Shown piece after piece: positions 50,943 through 60,238 of a DNA stretch of 64,000 nt. How positions within the stretch are numbered: position 1 is the stretch's first letter; every line of letters begins with the position of its first letter. A model generated the notes under the pieces. It had not been told where the DNA came from and ran no database searches. It worked only from the letters and a program-made list of their open reading frames with translations. Source of the DNA: Spongorhabdus nitratireducens (lineage in GTDB: Bacteria > Pseudomonadota > Gammaproteobacteria > Pseudomonadales > Endozoicomonadaceae); assembly GCA_947387575.1 (NCBI GenBank), contig CANDOC010000010.1, forward strand, positions 164,470 through 228,469. The letters run 5' to 3'. Position numbers and translations under genes: made by a program.

Positions 50943-52994
50943 TTAGAGCAATTTATTCCATAGACTAAACAGTACATTAGATATATGCAGAGCCAAATAA
51001 GGTGGTACAGCATTACCAACCTGAGTTCTCTGCTGCGTAGGCTTTCCTTCAAAAAAGTAATTGTCTGGAAATGTCTGTAGCCTTGCCGCTTCACGCACTG
51101 TAAGGCTTCTGCATTGAACAGGATCAGGATGGATGTAGTAATGTCCGTCCTTTGATATATGGCAGGTAACAGTAGTAGATGGACTTTCCGCTCTTTGGAC
51201 TTTGAATCGGTCTACAAAAGATTGAGTATTTTGATGATATGGCTGGAGGCCAGCCTCCTTTAAATGATCAATATTTACCCTGTCTGATATCCTGCACTTT
51301 TTCGACAGAAAATCTCTTGCCTTCATAGCGTCGAAACTAGGAAATACTGACCGTATTTTTTCCTGCATATCTTGGTATGCAACTGCATAGCAGGCAATAT
51401 AGACATACCTTGCCAAGTCTGTATCCATGTGACCACGGGAATAATGGTTTATAGCTGGTAGCCCTTTGGACTTAGCTTTATACCAGTTACTTAAAAGCTC
51501 AGAGCTTGGCTGACCTGACTTCCATTGATAATCGCCTAGAGTAAAAGGAGGTTCTTTGTCGGCAGTTAAGGTACTAATTTTTCTTTCAGTTTCGGATAAA
51601 AGCTCAGTTATTCTATGTTGAAGCACTTCTTTCAACTTATCTGACAAACATCTGTCATCTATTTTTAATTCTTCATTTTCAGACATGAGATTACTGATAG
51701 ATTCTAGAGACAAAGTAGAATCAGGGTGCTCAATATCTGAAATAATGTCTCTAATCAGCTGTGGTACCAATACCTTCCATTTAGCTTCAGATTCACTGGC
51801 TTTAACACTTTTTTTCTTCCCTCCTAATTCAGCCATTGAGCTCAATGTACTGAAAAGAGGTGGCAAGTCATTAATTGCAGTTCCTACTGAAACCGCATGA
51901 TTCTCGGTAGATGGCAGCTTTGCATTACTTAAAACAGCCTGCTTTGAGAAACCCTCCAAAAGGTCCTCCCTTATACCGAGCAATATAACTCTATCTCTGT
52001 GCTGTGGAACACCATAGTCAGAAGCTCTGAGTAAGAAGTCTCTTGGGTCAATGCGGTCTAAATCTTCAATTTCACCGTCATAATAACAATCTTTGCCAGG
52101 TACAAGAGAAGTAATTGTATATTTCTTACCAGAGGTATTTGAGCCCAAACTTTTACTAGGGTTATGAAGCTCTGAAACAACCCTTTTCCATACTGGCTCT
52201 TTTGTTCCATTTTCAGAAGAAAATTGTGCTGAAAGCATACCTCTGACATTTTCCATGACGAAAAATGCAGGTTCATTCTGATTAAGAACCTTCAGATATT
52301 CCTTATACAAAGTAGCTCTGGGGTCTCTATCGAAAACATACTCGCCACTTTCATCACAAGTGTAGCTTTTAACATTACCACTACGCCTGGACCGACCCGC
52401 ATTAGAGTAAGCCTGGCAGGGAGGGCCTCCCACCAGGATAAAATCATTCTTGGAAGCCTCATTGTTGTTAAATCGTCTTAAAGCGATCGCTATGTGCGGG
52501 GTTATATCACCTGAGTTAGAGGTATTTTTGCCACCTCCAAGCTCAAAATGCTTAACTTCTTCACGAGCATGCAAAGCAGCATTAAGTATGTCATCTAGCT
52601 CATCAGAATAGTCCTTAGAAAAATTTTGCCACCGATCTCTTAATGAACCTGCCAGTAGAGTTTTAAATTCAGAGTCAGTCTTATAGTCTTCAAGCTCAAC
52701 GTGAAGAATATCCGCCAATATGTAAGCAGGAGATTTCTTCTCGTTATTTGTCTTTGCCGTTACATAATCAATATAGATTTCAGGAGGGCAGTCATACTTT
52801 TTGTTATATATAAAGAAACGCAGAAAAGCCCTCATACGTAGAGTATGAAAGGCGGACTCTTCTTTCTCTGCAGATATAATACTTCTGAATGGATAGAAAT
52901 CTTCGCCCGAGGTAGCAACTGAGAACGATGAAAAGCCCTCACTTAGGCCGCCTGGCCCTGCGAATATATCCACAAATGGGATTGACTGATGCAT
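50943..52994 (-). CDS. DNA (cytosine-5) methyltransferase with large insertion
   Basis: Transfers a methyl group from SAM to C5 of cytosine in a specific DNA sequence. Motifs in order: I FVDIFAGPGG (7-16), IV GGPPCQAYS with catalytic Cys193, VI ENVRG (248-252), VIII QHRDR, IX ARLQTFP, X VGNAVPP. Motif I and the catalytic Cys are about 180 residues apart, some 100 more than in compact enzymes, so there is an extra domain inside the SAM-binding half. I start at 52994 (683 residues), where AGG precedes the ATG and the conserved part begins; the frame is open to 53120 but would overlap vsr. Confidence 0.92.
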   Translation of the reverse strand: MHQSIPFVDIFAGPGGLSEGFSSFSVATSGEDFYPFRSIISAEKEESAFHTLRMRAFLRFFIYNKKYDCPPEIYIDYVTAKTNNEKKSPAYILADILHVELEDYKTDSEFKTLLAGSLRDRWQNFSKDYSDELDDILNAALHAREEVKHFELGGGKNTSNSGDITPHIAIALRRFNNNEASKNDFILVGGPPCQAYSNAGRSRRSGNVKSYTCDESGEYVFDRDPRATLYKEYLKVLNQNEPAFFVMENVRGMLSAQFSSENGTKEPVWKRVVSELHNPSKSLGSNTSGKKYTITSLVPGKDCYYDGEIEDLDRIDPRDFLLRASDYGVPQHRDRVILLGIREDLLEGFSKQAVLSNAKLPSTENHAVSVGTAINDLPPLFSTLSSMAELGGKKKSVKASESEAKWKVLVPQLIRDIISDIEHPDSTLSLESISNLMSENEELKIDDRCLSDKLKEVLQHRITELLSETERKISTLTADKEPPFTLGDYQWKSGQPSSELLSNWYKAKSKGLPAINHYSRGHMDTDLARYVYIACYAVAYQDMQEKIRSVFPSFDAMKARDFLSKKCRISDRVNIDHLKEAGLQPYHQNTQSFVDRFKVQRAESPSTTVTCHISKDGHYYIHPDPVQCRSLTVREAARLQTFPDNYFFEGKPTQQRTQVGNAVPPYLALHISNVLFSLWNKLL

Positions 52995-53055
52995 ATAAAC
53001 CTGACTGATAAAATCTATAGCAAGCAGCATACCAGGTAACCCATTACAGGCCAAT

Positions 53056-53511
53056 ATGACAGATACAGTAGATAGTGCAACCCGTTCACAAAACATGTCC
53101 AGAATCAGGAGCAAAAACACAAAACCTGAATTACTCGTTCGAAAGTATCTATTTTCTTCAGGTTTCAGATACTGCCTGAACGATCGAAAATTACCAGGCC
53201 GTCCAGATATAGTTTTGCGTAAGTATAAAGCGGTAATCTTTGTCCATGGCTGCTTCTGGCATCATCATCAAGGCTGCCGACTGGCATATTCTCCAAGAAG
53301 TAGAACAGGATTCTGGCAGAAAAAATTCTCTGGCAATGTAAGCAGGGACGAAAAAGTAAAACAAGCATTATTAGAGATCGACTGGAGAGTTCTAGTCATC
53401 TGGGAGTGTGCAACCAGATCCAAAAAATGCCTAGATTATTTTGCAGAGGTTGAGAGCTGGATAAAATCATCAAGTTCATATTCAGAAATATCTGCATCAG
53501 ATGAGTTGTAG
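53056..53511 (+). CDS. vsr: Very short patch repair endonuclease Vsr
   Basis: Nicks DNA 5' of T in T:G mismatches that arise when 5-methylcytosine deaminates. 151 residues matching E. coli Vsr throughout: ATRSQNMSRIRSKNTKPE, LPGRPDIVL with the catalytic Asp, VFVHGCFWHHH-like zinc-binding segment, and WRVLVIWECA. It is divergent from the methylase gene (61 bp apart), as expected for a methylase-repair pair. Confidence 0.95.
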   Translation: MTDTVDSATRSQNMSRIRSKNTKPELLVRKYLFSSGFRYCLNDRKLPGRPDIVLRKYKAVIFVHGCFWHHHQGCRLAYSPRSRTGFWQKKFSGNVSRDEKVKQALLEIDWRVLVIWECATRSKKCLDYFAEVESWIKSSSSYSEISASDEL

Positions 53512-53519
53512 AAGTTATA

Positions 53520-53551
53520 TGCCGCCGGCTCAAGTAGTGAGACCAGCGGCA
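53520..53551. terminator. Hairpin at the right edge of the island
   Basis: Stem TGCCGC/GCGGCA with inner CTCA/TGAG around an AGTAG loop, between convergent vsr and the fumarase gene. Confidence 0.5.
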
Positions 53552-53563
53552 ATAGAGGTTTTG

Positions 53564-55084
53564 CTACTGAATTTCCAGCTTCTGCGCTTCCTGAATCTTC
53601 ACTTTCCACGCAGCAGGGCCAGTGGTGTGAACCGATTCACCTTTGCTGTCGACAGCAACCGTTACCGGCATATCCTTAACATCAAACTCGTAGATGGCTT
53701 CCATTCCCAGCTCAGGGAAGGCCAGCACTTCTGCATTTTTGATCGCTTTGGACACCAGATAGGCAGCACCACCCACCGCCATCAGATAGACGGCTTTGTG
53801 CTTTTTGATCGCTTCGATAGCAGTCGGGCCACGCTCAGACTTGCCGATCATTCCCAGCAGGCCGGTCTGCTCCAGCATGGTATCGGTAAACTTGTCCATT
53901 CGGGTTGAAGTGGTCGGACCCGCCGGGCCAACAACTTCGTCGCGTACCGGATCAACCGGGCCAACGTAGTAGATAAAGCGGCCTTTCAGATCGACCGGCA
54001 GTTCTTCACCGTTGGCCAGCATTTCGGTCATCTTCTTGTGGGCAGCATCACGACCGGTCAACATCTTGCCGGACAGCAGTACGGTTTCACCCGGTTGCCA
54101 TTCCAGTACATCTTCCGGAGTGACTTCATTCAGGTTAACCCGACGCACATTGTCGCTGGCTTCCTGAGTAATTTCCGGCCAGTCTTCCAGGCTTGGCGGT
54201 GTCATTTCATGAGCACCGGAGCCATCCAGTACGAAGTGGGCGTGACGGGTAGCGGCACAGTTCGGAATCATCACTACCGGCAGGGAAGCAGCGTGGGTCG
54301 GGTAGTCGAGGATTTTGACATCCAGCACAGTGGTCAGACCACCCACACCCTGGGCACCGATACCCAGATTGTTTACCGCATCAAAGATTTCCAGACGCAG
54401 CTCTTCAACCCGGTTCTGCGGACCGCGCTCACGCAGCTCGTGGATATCGATATGCTCCATCAGAGACTCCTTGGCCAGCACCGCTGCTTTTTCTGCAGTA
54501 CCACCAATACCAATACCCAGTACCCCGGGCGGACACCAGCCGGCACCCATGGTCGGTACGGTTTTGACAATCCAGTCCACCAGGCTGTCGCTGGGGTTCA
54601 GCATGACCATCTTGGTTTTGTTTTCGGAGCCGCCACCTTTGGCTGCTACGGTTATATCCACGGTATCCCCGGGTACCACAGACATATGAATGACAGCCGG
54701 CGTGTTGTCCTTGCTGTTTTTACGCAGACCGGCCGGATCGTGCAGGATGGAAGCCCGCAGCACATTGTCCGGGTTAGTGTAGGCACGACGAACCCCCTCG
54801 TTCACCATATCTTCTACACTCAGGGTGCTGTCCCACTGCACATTCATGCCGATTTTCAGGAATACGGTAACAATACCGGTGTCCTGACAGATCGGGCGCT
54901 TGCCTTCGGCACACATGCGGGAATTGATCAGAATCTGGGCCATGGCATCCTTTGCCGCCGGCGATTCTTCTTTCTGATAAGCGGAATAGACCGCATCAAT
55001 AAAATCTTTGGGATGGTAACAGGAGATATACTGCAGAGCGTCAGCAACACTTTGAATAAAGTCCTGCTCGCGAATTATGGTCAT
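53564..55084 (-). CDS. fumA: Class I (iron-sulfur) fumarate hydratase
   Basis: Interconverts fumarate and malate in the TCA cycle with an oxygen-sensitive [4Fe-4S] cluster. 506 residues, alpha and beta domains fused, with RPICQDTGIVTVF and the alpha-domain blocks VVPGDTVDITVAAKGGGSENKT; the C-terminal domain has GPAGPTTSTRMD. The frame opens at 55102, but I start at the ATG at 55084 because the sequence from there (MTIIREQDFIQSVADAL) matches Pseudomonas-type class I enzymes. Gene letter is by analogy. Confidence 0.93.
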   Translation of the reverse strand: MTIIREQDFIQSVADALQYISCYHPKDFIDAVYSAYQKEESPAAKDAMAQILINSRMCAEGKRPICQDTGIVTVFLKIGMNVQWDSTLSVEDMVNEGVRRAYTNPDNVLRASILHDPAGLRKNSKDNTPAVIHMSVVPGDTVDITVAAKGGGSENKTKMVMLNPSDSLVDWIVKTVPTMGAGWCPPGVLGIGIGGTAEKAAVLAKESLMEHIDIHELRERGPQNRVEELRLEIFDAVNNLGIGAQGVGGLTTVLDVKILDYPTHAASLPVVMIPNCAATRHAHFVLDGSGAHEMTPPSLEDWPEITQEASDNVRRVNLNEVTPEDVLEWQPGETVLLSGKMLTGRDAAHKKMTEMLANGEELPVDLKGRFIYYVGPVDPVRDEVVGPAGPTTSTRMDKFTDTMLEQTGLLGMIGKSERGPTAIEAIKKHKAVYLMAVGGAAYLVSKAIKNAEVLAFPELGMEAIYEFDVKDMPVTVAVDSKGESVHTTGPAAWKVKIQEAQKLEIQ

Positions 55085-55316
55085 GGTGTACTTGTTCTCC
55101 ATGATTTGTTATGAGATTTGCCCCGGCGCCGATTATATCAGTCTATGGAGCAATGGTTTACATGGATTTATCAGACCAGGCTGATATACACCCTGAAGTG
55201 CTTTCCAGTGGGAAATAAAAAACGACCAAAGAGCCTGAAAATCTGAAATAAGCGACCATAATCACCTATAAAGATGCGATCACCTTGGTTATGATGCGAA
55301 TCAGCCATGAACAAGA

Positions 55317-56312
55317 ATGATACAAGAAGAGATGGGCATGTCCGGTTCAGATACTGAAACAATACCCTGGGTACAGTATGAAGGCCGGCAGTATCCGGTT
55401 AAACCGGGTCAATCGGTACTTGATGCCTTGCTGGAAGCAAAGGTCCGGGTGCCGTTTTCCTGTCGTTCCGGTCTGTGCCATGCCTGCATGATGGAGACCA
55501 CCCAGGGACTGGCACCGGCTACAGCACAATCGGGACTGTCAGCAACCGAGATCAGGCAGGGGGCTTTTCTGGCCTGCCAGTGTCATCCCCGAAATAATCT
55601 TGCCATTCGCCGCCCTGACCGGCAGCAGCAGACTGAGGCCATTGTTACCGAAATCAAGGAACTCAGCCCTACAGTCAAGGCTTTGACTATCTCTCCTCGT
55701 AATCCGCTGGACTATCACCCGGGGCAATATCTTTCAGTCTGGCAAAACAAGCATGAATGTCGTGATCTCTCCATTGTTTCGCTGCCGGAAATAACCAACA
55801 ACATCACCTTTCATGTTGAACGCCATATCAGCAGCCCGTTCAGCCGCTGGGTTCATGAGGAACTGAAGCCCGGGGACAAGCTGACAGTCGGTAATGTTCG
55901 TGGTGCCAGTCATTATCATCCCGGAGATACCAATGCTCCGCTTTTGTTTGTCGGATTCGATACCGGTATCGGTGCGCTTTATGGCGCGGCACAGGATGCC
56001 ATTCGGCAGAAGCACCGTGGGAATATCGAGATGCTGCATGTGACCAATGCAGCGATTGATTTATATCTTGAGCGGGAAATGAAGTATATCGCCGGATTAA
56101 CCCGTAATTTTCAATATCATCCGATAACCGGAATCGATCGGGTTGATAACACTGTTTCATATCTGGAAAATTATCCACAACTGCAACGGGCTGATATTTT
56201 TATCTGCGGTACCGAAGCTCACACCCAGATTGTTGCTGACTGGCTAAGCCGGCAGCAGCCATCAATTGATCGTGTATTCTGCGATCCTTTCCACCATAAG
56301 TCAGATAACTGA
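55317..56312 (+). CDS. Ferredoxin-type oxidoreductase (2Fe-2S, FAD, NAD domains)
   Basis: 331 residues: an N-terminal plant-type 2Fe-2S domain (Cys motif CRSGLCHACM, a further Cys in FLACQC), an FAD-binding domain with RDLSIVSL and a C-terminal NAD(P)-binding domain with FVGFDTGIGALYG. It resembles the reductase components of aromatic oxygenases and CDP-6-deoxyglucoseen reductase-like proteins. The partner is unknown. ATGs at 55332 and 55338 are alternative starts with better purine-rich spacing. It is divergent from the fumarase gene; 55103-55316 should hold the promoters. Confidence 0.85.
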   Translation: MIQEEMGMSGSDTETIPWVQYEGRQYPVKPGQSVLDALLEAKVRVPFSCRSGLCHACMMETTQGLAPATAQSGLSATEIRQGAFLACQCHPRNNLAIRRPDRQQQTEAIVTEIKELSPTVKALTISPRNPLDYHPGQYLSVWQNKHECRDLSIVSLPEITNNITFHVERHISSPFSRWVHEELKPGDKLTVGNVRGASHYHPGDTNAPLLFVGFDTGIGALYGAAQDAIRQKHRGNIEMLHVTNAAIDLYLEREMKYIAGLTRNFQYHPITGIDRVDNTVSYLENYPQLQRADIFICGTEAHTQIVADWLSRQQPSIDRVFCDPFHHKSDN

Positions 56313-56346
56313 CAGTCACTCACATAAAATAAACAAGGGTTGCACT

Positions 56347-57111
56347 ATGAATGCTCCTGTAAAAACGACACTTGAAAATAATATTCTGACGATCAGTCTG
56401 AATCGCGAAGAAAAGAAAAACGCGCTTACCCAGGAAATGTACACAGCACTGGTCGATGCACTGGAAAGTGCATCCGCGGATCCTGAAGTGCGTGTCGTAT
56501 GCCTGACAGGTTCAAAGGATTGCTTTACTGCCGGCAATGACATGATGGACTTTTTCCACAACCCGAACACCAGCATGGACAGCCCGGTAATGCAGTTTAT
56601 CCTGGCTGCAGTCTCTTTTGAAAAGCCCTTGATTGCGGCTGTTAATGGCCCTGCCGTGGGGATCGGTACGACCATATTGATGCATTGTGATCTGGTATAT
56701 GCCGGGCCTGATGCTCTTTTCCAGCTGCCTTTTGTCAATCTGGGTCTCTGTCCTGAAGCAGGCTCCAGTCTGTTGTTACCCAATCTTGCAGGTTATCAAC
56801 GGGCTGCAGAAATGCTGTTACTGGGCGAATCGTTCAGCGCAGAACAGGCCAGAGAAGCAGGCATAGTCAATCGCGTGGTTGATGATGTCCAGGGCTATGC
56901 CCGACAACGCGCCCAGGCTTTGGCTGCACAACCACCTGCAGCGATTCGATTGGCCAAAAAGCAGATGAAGGAGCCGTTGCTTAACCAGCTGAAGGAAACT
57001 ATTGCCAGTGAAGGCCAGGCTTTTGCTAAGGGGCTTCAGTCGCCTGAGGCTAAAGAGGCTATTGGGGCTTTTCTGCAGAAAAGAAAACCGGATTTTTCCC
57101 GATTCAAGTAA
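56347..57111 (+). CDS. Enoyl-CoA hydratase/isomerase family protein
   Basis: 254 residues of the crotonase fold. Oxyanion-hole regions: CFTAGNDMMDF and AVNGPAVGIGTT. It has one family Glu (LGLCPEAGSS) in the position typical of isomerases, so an enoyl-CoA isomerase is as likely as a hydratase. The ATG at 56347 has AAGGG 7 nt upstream; the frame opens earlier inside the reductase gene. It probably shares the reductase transcript. Confidence 0.88.
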   Translation: MNAPVKTTLENNILTISLNREEKKNALTQEMYTALVDALESASADPEVRVVCLTGSKDCFTAGNDMMDFFHNPNTSMDSPVMQFILAAVSFEKPLIAAVNGPAVGIGTTILMHCDLVYAGPDALFQLPFVNLGLCPEAGSSLLLPNLAGYQRAAEMLLLGESFSAEQAREAGIVNRVVDDVQGYARQRAQALAAQPPAAIRLAKKQMKEPLLNQLKETIASEGQAFAKGLQSPEAKEAIGAFLQKRKPDFSRFK

Positions 57112-57130
57112 TCCTGAATTTTTAGGTCAC

Positions 57131-57162
57131 AGAGCGTTCTGCTTTTCATAGAACGCTCTTTA
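57131..57162 (+). terminator. Rho-independent terminator after the crotonase gene
   Basis: A 10-bp perfect stem (AGAGCGTTCT/AGAACGCTCT) with a 9-nt loop, followed by TTTA, 19 bp after the stop codon. Confidence 0.7.
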
Positions 57163-57266
57163 AATAACATGCTATTTACTCTGCTAACGTATTATTGCCA
57201 TTCCTTGTAGAAACAGAGACTTTATCTATATTACTAGTTTTAAAAACGTAAGACGTGAAAACTGAA

Positions 57267-58232
57267 ATGCGTAGAATAATAATGGTTATATTCCTATGCG
57301 TAATAGTATCGTCATCTCCTTTAAGCTATGCCAAAAAGCACTTTGTAATTACTCATAGAAACCAAGTCATTTCAAAAGGCTGGACTCATTTTGAAGGAAG
57401 AGGCAAAAGCCTTACACTTATCAATGATGCCATTCTAATTAAGCCCGGTACTCGAAGAGAAAGATCCAGGGTGATATTTATACAGGTCAGGCACTACAAT
57501 CAATACAGCCCCGGATTTTCAGGCCCCCTGACAGATCAAGTTATTGAGCTTACCTTAAGCTTGAGCGCAGGGTTTGAAGTTCACCCATGCGATAGCGATC
57601 CGGAACAACTGGATTTTCGACATGAAAAATCATTCGATTTTTTTGAGTATTTAAAATGGTTAAATCATGATAATCCAACAATCGTTACATATTGGATAAA
57701 CCACATTAAAGATCGATCGAAACGTGGCGATTTTTGGTATCCTGACGCTGACCTATATGACTTTGTTTATTTTTCAATAAAAAATAAAGGCGTTACATTG
57801 CACGATTTTGACGACCTTCAGAGAGGAGCAAAAAAAGCTATCACCGACGATAAGAGCTCTACAAATTGGAACAGTTTTATGCCTTGTTTTGCAGTAGGAC
57901 CTCGTAAGATCAGAATGGACGTCAGAAAAAGATTACAATCTCCTGAAAGCGACTCTGTCCTTGATGCAGTGGAGCTTACCCAGTTTCATGAATCAGGGTC
58001 TGGAAATTCGTTTCTGACGATTTACTTTTCAAAGAAACATGATGCCCAATTTTTTTCGCATACTACAAGAGCCGGTGCTGTTCTACGTGTAAAAGGCGTT
58101 TCAGCAGCGACCCATCGACAAGTCAGAACCAATGAATCTCATAGACTTCACAGCAACGTATTAAGGCTACTGCTATCCCCTATACTGCAAGAAACTCTAC
58201 TGCAAAAAACTTTTCCTTCAGCTACTAAGTGA
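57267..58232 (+). CDS. Unknown exported protein
   Basis: 321 residues, not recognised. Residues 1-22 are a signal peptide (RRIIMVIFLCVIV core, cut after SYA). The mature part is rich in aromatic and charged residues with two Cys (HPCDSD near 110 and MPCFAVG near 207) that could form a disulfide. AT-rich compared with the neighbours. A GTG at 57255 is an alternative start. Its 3' end overlaps the convergent carrier-protein gene by 15 bp. Confidence 0.6.
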   Translation: MRRIIMVIFLCVIVSSSPLSYAKKHFVITHRNQVISKGWTHFEGRGKSLTLINDAILIKPGTRRERSRVIFIQVRHYNQYSPGFSGPLTDQVIELTLSLSAGFEVHPCDSDPEQLDFRHEKSFDFFEYLKWLNHDNPTIVTYWINHIKDRSKRGDFWYPDADLYDFVYFSIKNKGVTLHDFDDLQRGAKKAITDDKSSTNWNSFMPCFAVGPRKIRMDVRKRLQSPESDSVLDAVELTQFHESGSGNSFLTIYFSKKHDAQFFSHTTRAGAVLRVKGVSAATHRQVRTNESHRLHSNVLRLLLSPILQETLLQKTFPSATK

Positions 58233-58454
58233 ACTGCTGACCCAGCCAAGAAGGCCATCCAGCAACATAATAGACTCAATATCTGCAGAGGCCAGATCAA
58301 GCGTTAAACCCAGATCGGCCTCCAGTTGCACAATCATTTCCATCAAATCTACCGACTTTAAATGCTCTAGCAGCAAGCTATCTCCAGACAGACTATTTAT
58401 GTCGACACCTTTATGTTCCATAAACCGATAAACCAATTCTCTGACCTGGTTCAT
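58218..58454 (-). CDS. Acyl/peptidyl carrier protein
   Basis: 78 residues with the four-helix carrier-protein pattern. The Ser that would take 4'-phosphopantetheine is in LKSVDLMEM (about residue 34); the usual Asp before it is Lys here. Its length and partner recall DltC, but no DltB or DltD is present. It overlaps the adenylation gene by four bases (ATGA), so the two are made together. Confidence 0.82.
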   Translation of the reverse strand: MNQVRELVYRFMEHKGVDINSLSGDSLLLEHLKSVDLMEMIVQLEADLGLTLDLASADIESIMLLDGLLGWVSSSLSS

Positions 58455-60088
58455 TTAGACTCCTCCTGCTCTCGGGTCGCTGCCTGCAACCCGGCAATAT
58501 CCACTTTTCCGTTGGCATTTCTGGGAAGCGTATTCATCCAGTAGATCGCTGACGGCAACATATACGACGGCAGTTTATTCCCGCACAGTTTTAAAACCTG
58601 CTTCAGATCGGCTGTTTCTGACGACTCTCCTGAAACCCATACTACAACGCCTGATGCAGCCCCCGTCAGCTCATCTACCGGCCAAGGGATAGCAGCTAGC
58701 CAGCTACATTCCACCAACTCTCTGATGACGCCTTCAATCTCGGATAGTTCAATTCTGTAGCCATTGATTTTGACCTGAAAATCATTACGGCCATGAAAGA
58801 TCAGTCCCTGAAACTGACTGTCGGAGGCAATATCTCCAGTCTTATACCATCGATTAAACGGATGGCCTGTCACAGTTTTTTCTACAAATGTCTGTCCGGT
58901 TTTTTCTTCATCCTTCCAATATCCTGCTACCAGCTGACTACCGGCCAGATACAGTTCACCTTCTTCACCTGAAGTCACTTCTTCACCCGATTCATTCAGT
59001 ACTACAGCCCCCTGTCCGTCAAAGGGCAGCCCAATGGGCATCACCGCCTGATCAGGAACCTGATTTCTGTCGAGTTCATATGAAGTAATCGCGATAGTCG
59101 CTTCAGTGGGCCCGAACAGATTGATAACCCGACTGTTTGGTGCGGTCGCTCCCCAGGCAACAGCCATCTCGACAGGCAGCGCTTCGCCACAAAAGAAACT
59201 GAGGCGAAGACTGGGCAAATAATCCGGCTTGAGCCGGTTAAAGCGTTTGATAAAACCCAGTGTGGAGGGTACCGAGCCCCAACATGTCAGTTCATGCTTG
59301 CGTACAAAGTCAGACGGACAAAGCAGAGCCGTTTCCGGCACTACATACAGACAGGCTCCGGCCTGCCAGCAACTAAAAATATCATTGACCGAAACATCAA
59401 AAGCCAACTCATAGATCTGGGTACAACGATCTTCAGTCGTCAGAGGCCAGGTTTGCTGCATATGGTCAAGGAAGGCCCCAACATTGCCGTGGCTGACGCC
59501 GACCCCCTTGGGTTGACCTGTAGTACCGGAGGTGAACAGCAAATATGCCAGATCCTCTACTTTCAAGCTTTGGGGAGCAGACCAGCGTTCAGGAGAAGGC
59601 AGCTCATCAGCCAGTACAAACTTATGCTTTCCCTTCAATTCTTCCGCCCAAGCAGGAAGCCGGCCCCTGCAACCAAGCAAAATGACCTGGCATTCATATT
59701 TGACCACAGCCAGCAATGCCGCAGCTTTTTCTTCACAGGCAGAATCAACACATAAGGTGCGAATACCAGCCCGGCCCACAATGAAGTCAAGACGCTCAAG
59801 CGGAAAACGCGGATTCAGAGGAACATAACAGCTCCCGGCCAACAACACTCCCAGCAAACTGCAGTAAACGCTGGATGTACGGCTGGCAAAAACACCAACT
59901 TTCTCACCTGCTCTCCCTTCTCCGGTATCAGGCATTACCTGAGCCAGAGAACAGGCCTGCTGCAATACCTCCTGATAAGAAAGATATTCACCTTCAGCCC
60001 ATAAAGCGGGTCTGGATTCATACTTTTTAGCAGCACTGAGAACTCTCCCGCCAAGAGTGGCCTGGAAATCCATATCGCTCTTATTCAT
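58451..60088 (-). CDS. Amino-acid adenylation enzyme (stand-alone A domain, DltA-like)
   Basis: 545 residues of the ANL superfamily, activating a carboxylate as AMP ester and loading it on a carrier, presumably the adjacent 78-aa protein. Core motifs: A3 LLFTSGTTGQPKGVGVSH, A4 ELAFDVSVND (the Asp that binds the alpha-amino group is present), A5 LFGPTEATI, A7 YKTGDI, A8 GRNDFQVKINGYRIE, A10 Lys in NANGKVD. The substrate is therefore likely an amino acid. The frame is open to a GTG at 60184; ATGs at 60088 and 60073 are better starts. Confidence 0.85.
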   Translation of the reverse strand: MNKSDMDFQATLGGRVLSAAKKYESRPALWAEGEYLSYQEVLQQACSLAQVMPDTGEGRAGEKVGVFASRTSSVYCSLLGVLLAGSCYVPLNPRFPLERLDFIVGRAGIRTLCVDSACEEKAAALLAVVKYECQVILLGCRGRLPAWAEELKGKHKFVLADELPSPERWSAPQSLKVEDLAYLLFTSGTTGQPKGVGVSHGNVGAFLDHMQQTWPLTTEDRCTQIYELAFDVSVNDIFSCWQAGACLYVVPETALLCPSDFVRKHELTCWGSVPSTLGFIKRFNRLKPDYLPSLRLSFFCGEALPVEMAVAWGATAPNSRVINLFGPTEATIAITSYELDRNQVPDQAVMPIGLPFDGQGAVVLNESGEEVTSGEEGELYLAGSQLVAGYWKDEEKTGQTFVEKTVTGHPFNRWYKTGDIASDSQFQGLIFHGRNDFQVKINGYRIELSEIEGVIRELVECSWLAAIPWPVDELTGAASGVVVWVSGESSETADLKQVLKLCGNKLPSYMLPSAIYWMNTLPRNANGKVDIAGLQAATREQEESK

Positions 60089-60238
60089 CTTGATCTGTTC
60101 ATTAAACCAGTACAAAAAATGAATGGAATGCAAAGCATAGCGTTTATTTATGCACTTATTATTAAGAATTACGCTCTTTGCCACACCGGCAGGAACTTGT
60201 CGGCCTTATGGTCGATCATTAAAAGAACATTTTATTAA

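Noticed and set aside
46925..53511. Prophage or integrative element explanation for the island
   Set aside because: No integrase, transposase, phage structural gene, tRNA end or attachment repeat is visible at either edge.
54038..55114. 358-codon open frame antisense to the fumarase gene
   Set aside because: Shadow of a well-supported class I fumarase; His/Gln/Gly-rich product typical of antisense frames.
58218..60088. dlt operon for D-alanylation of teichoic acid
   Set aside because: Only DltA- and DltC-like proteins are present; DltB and DltD are absent and the organism appears Gram-negative.
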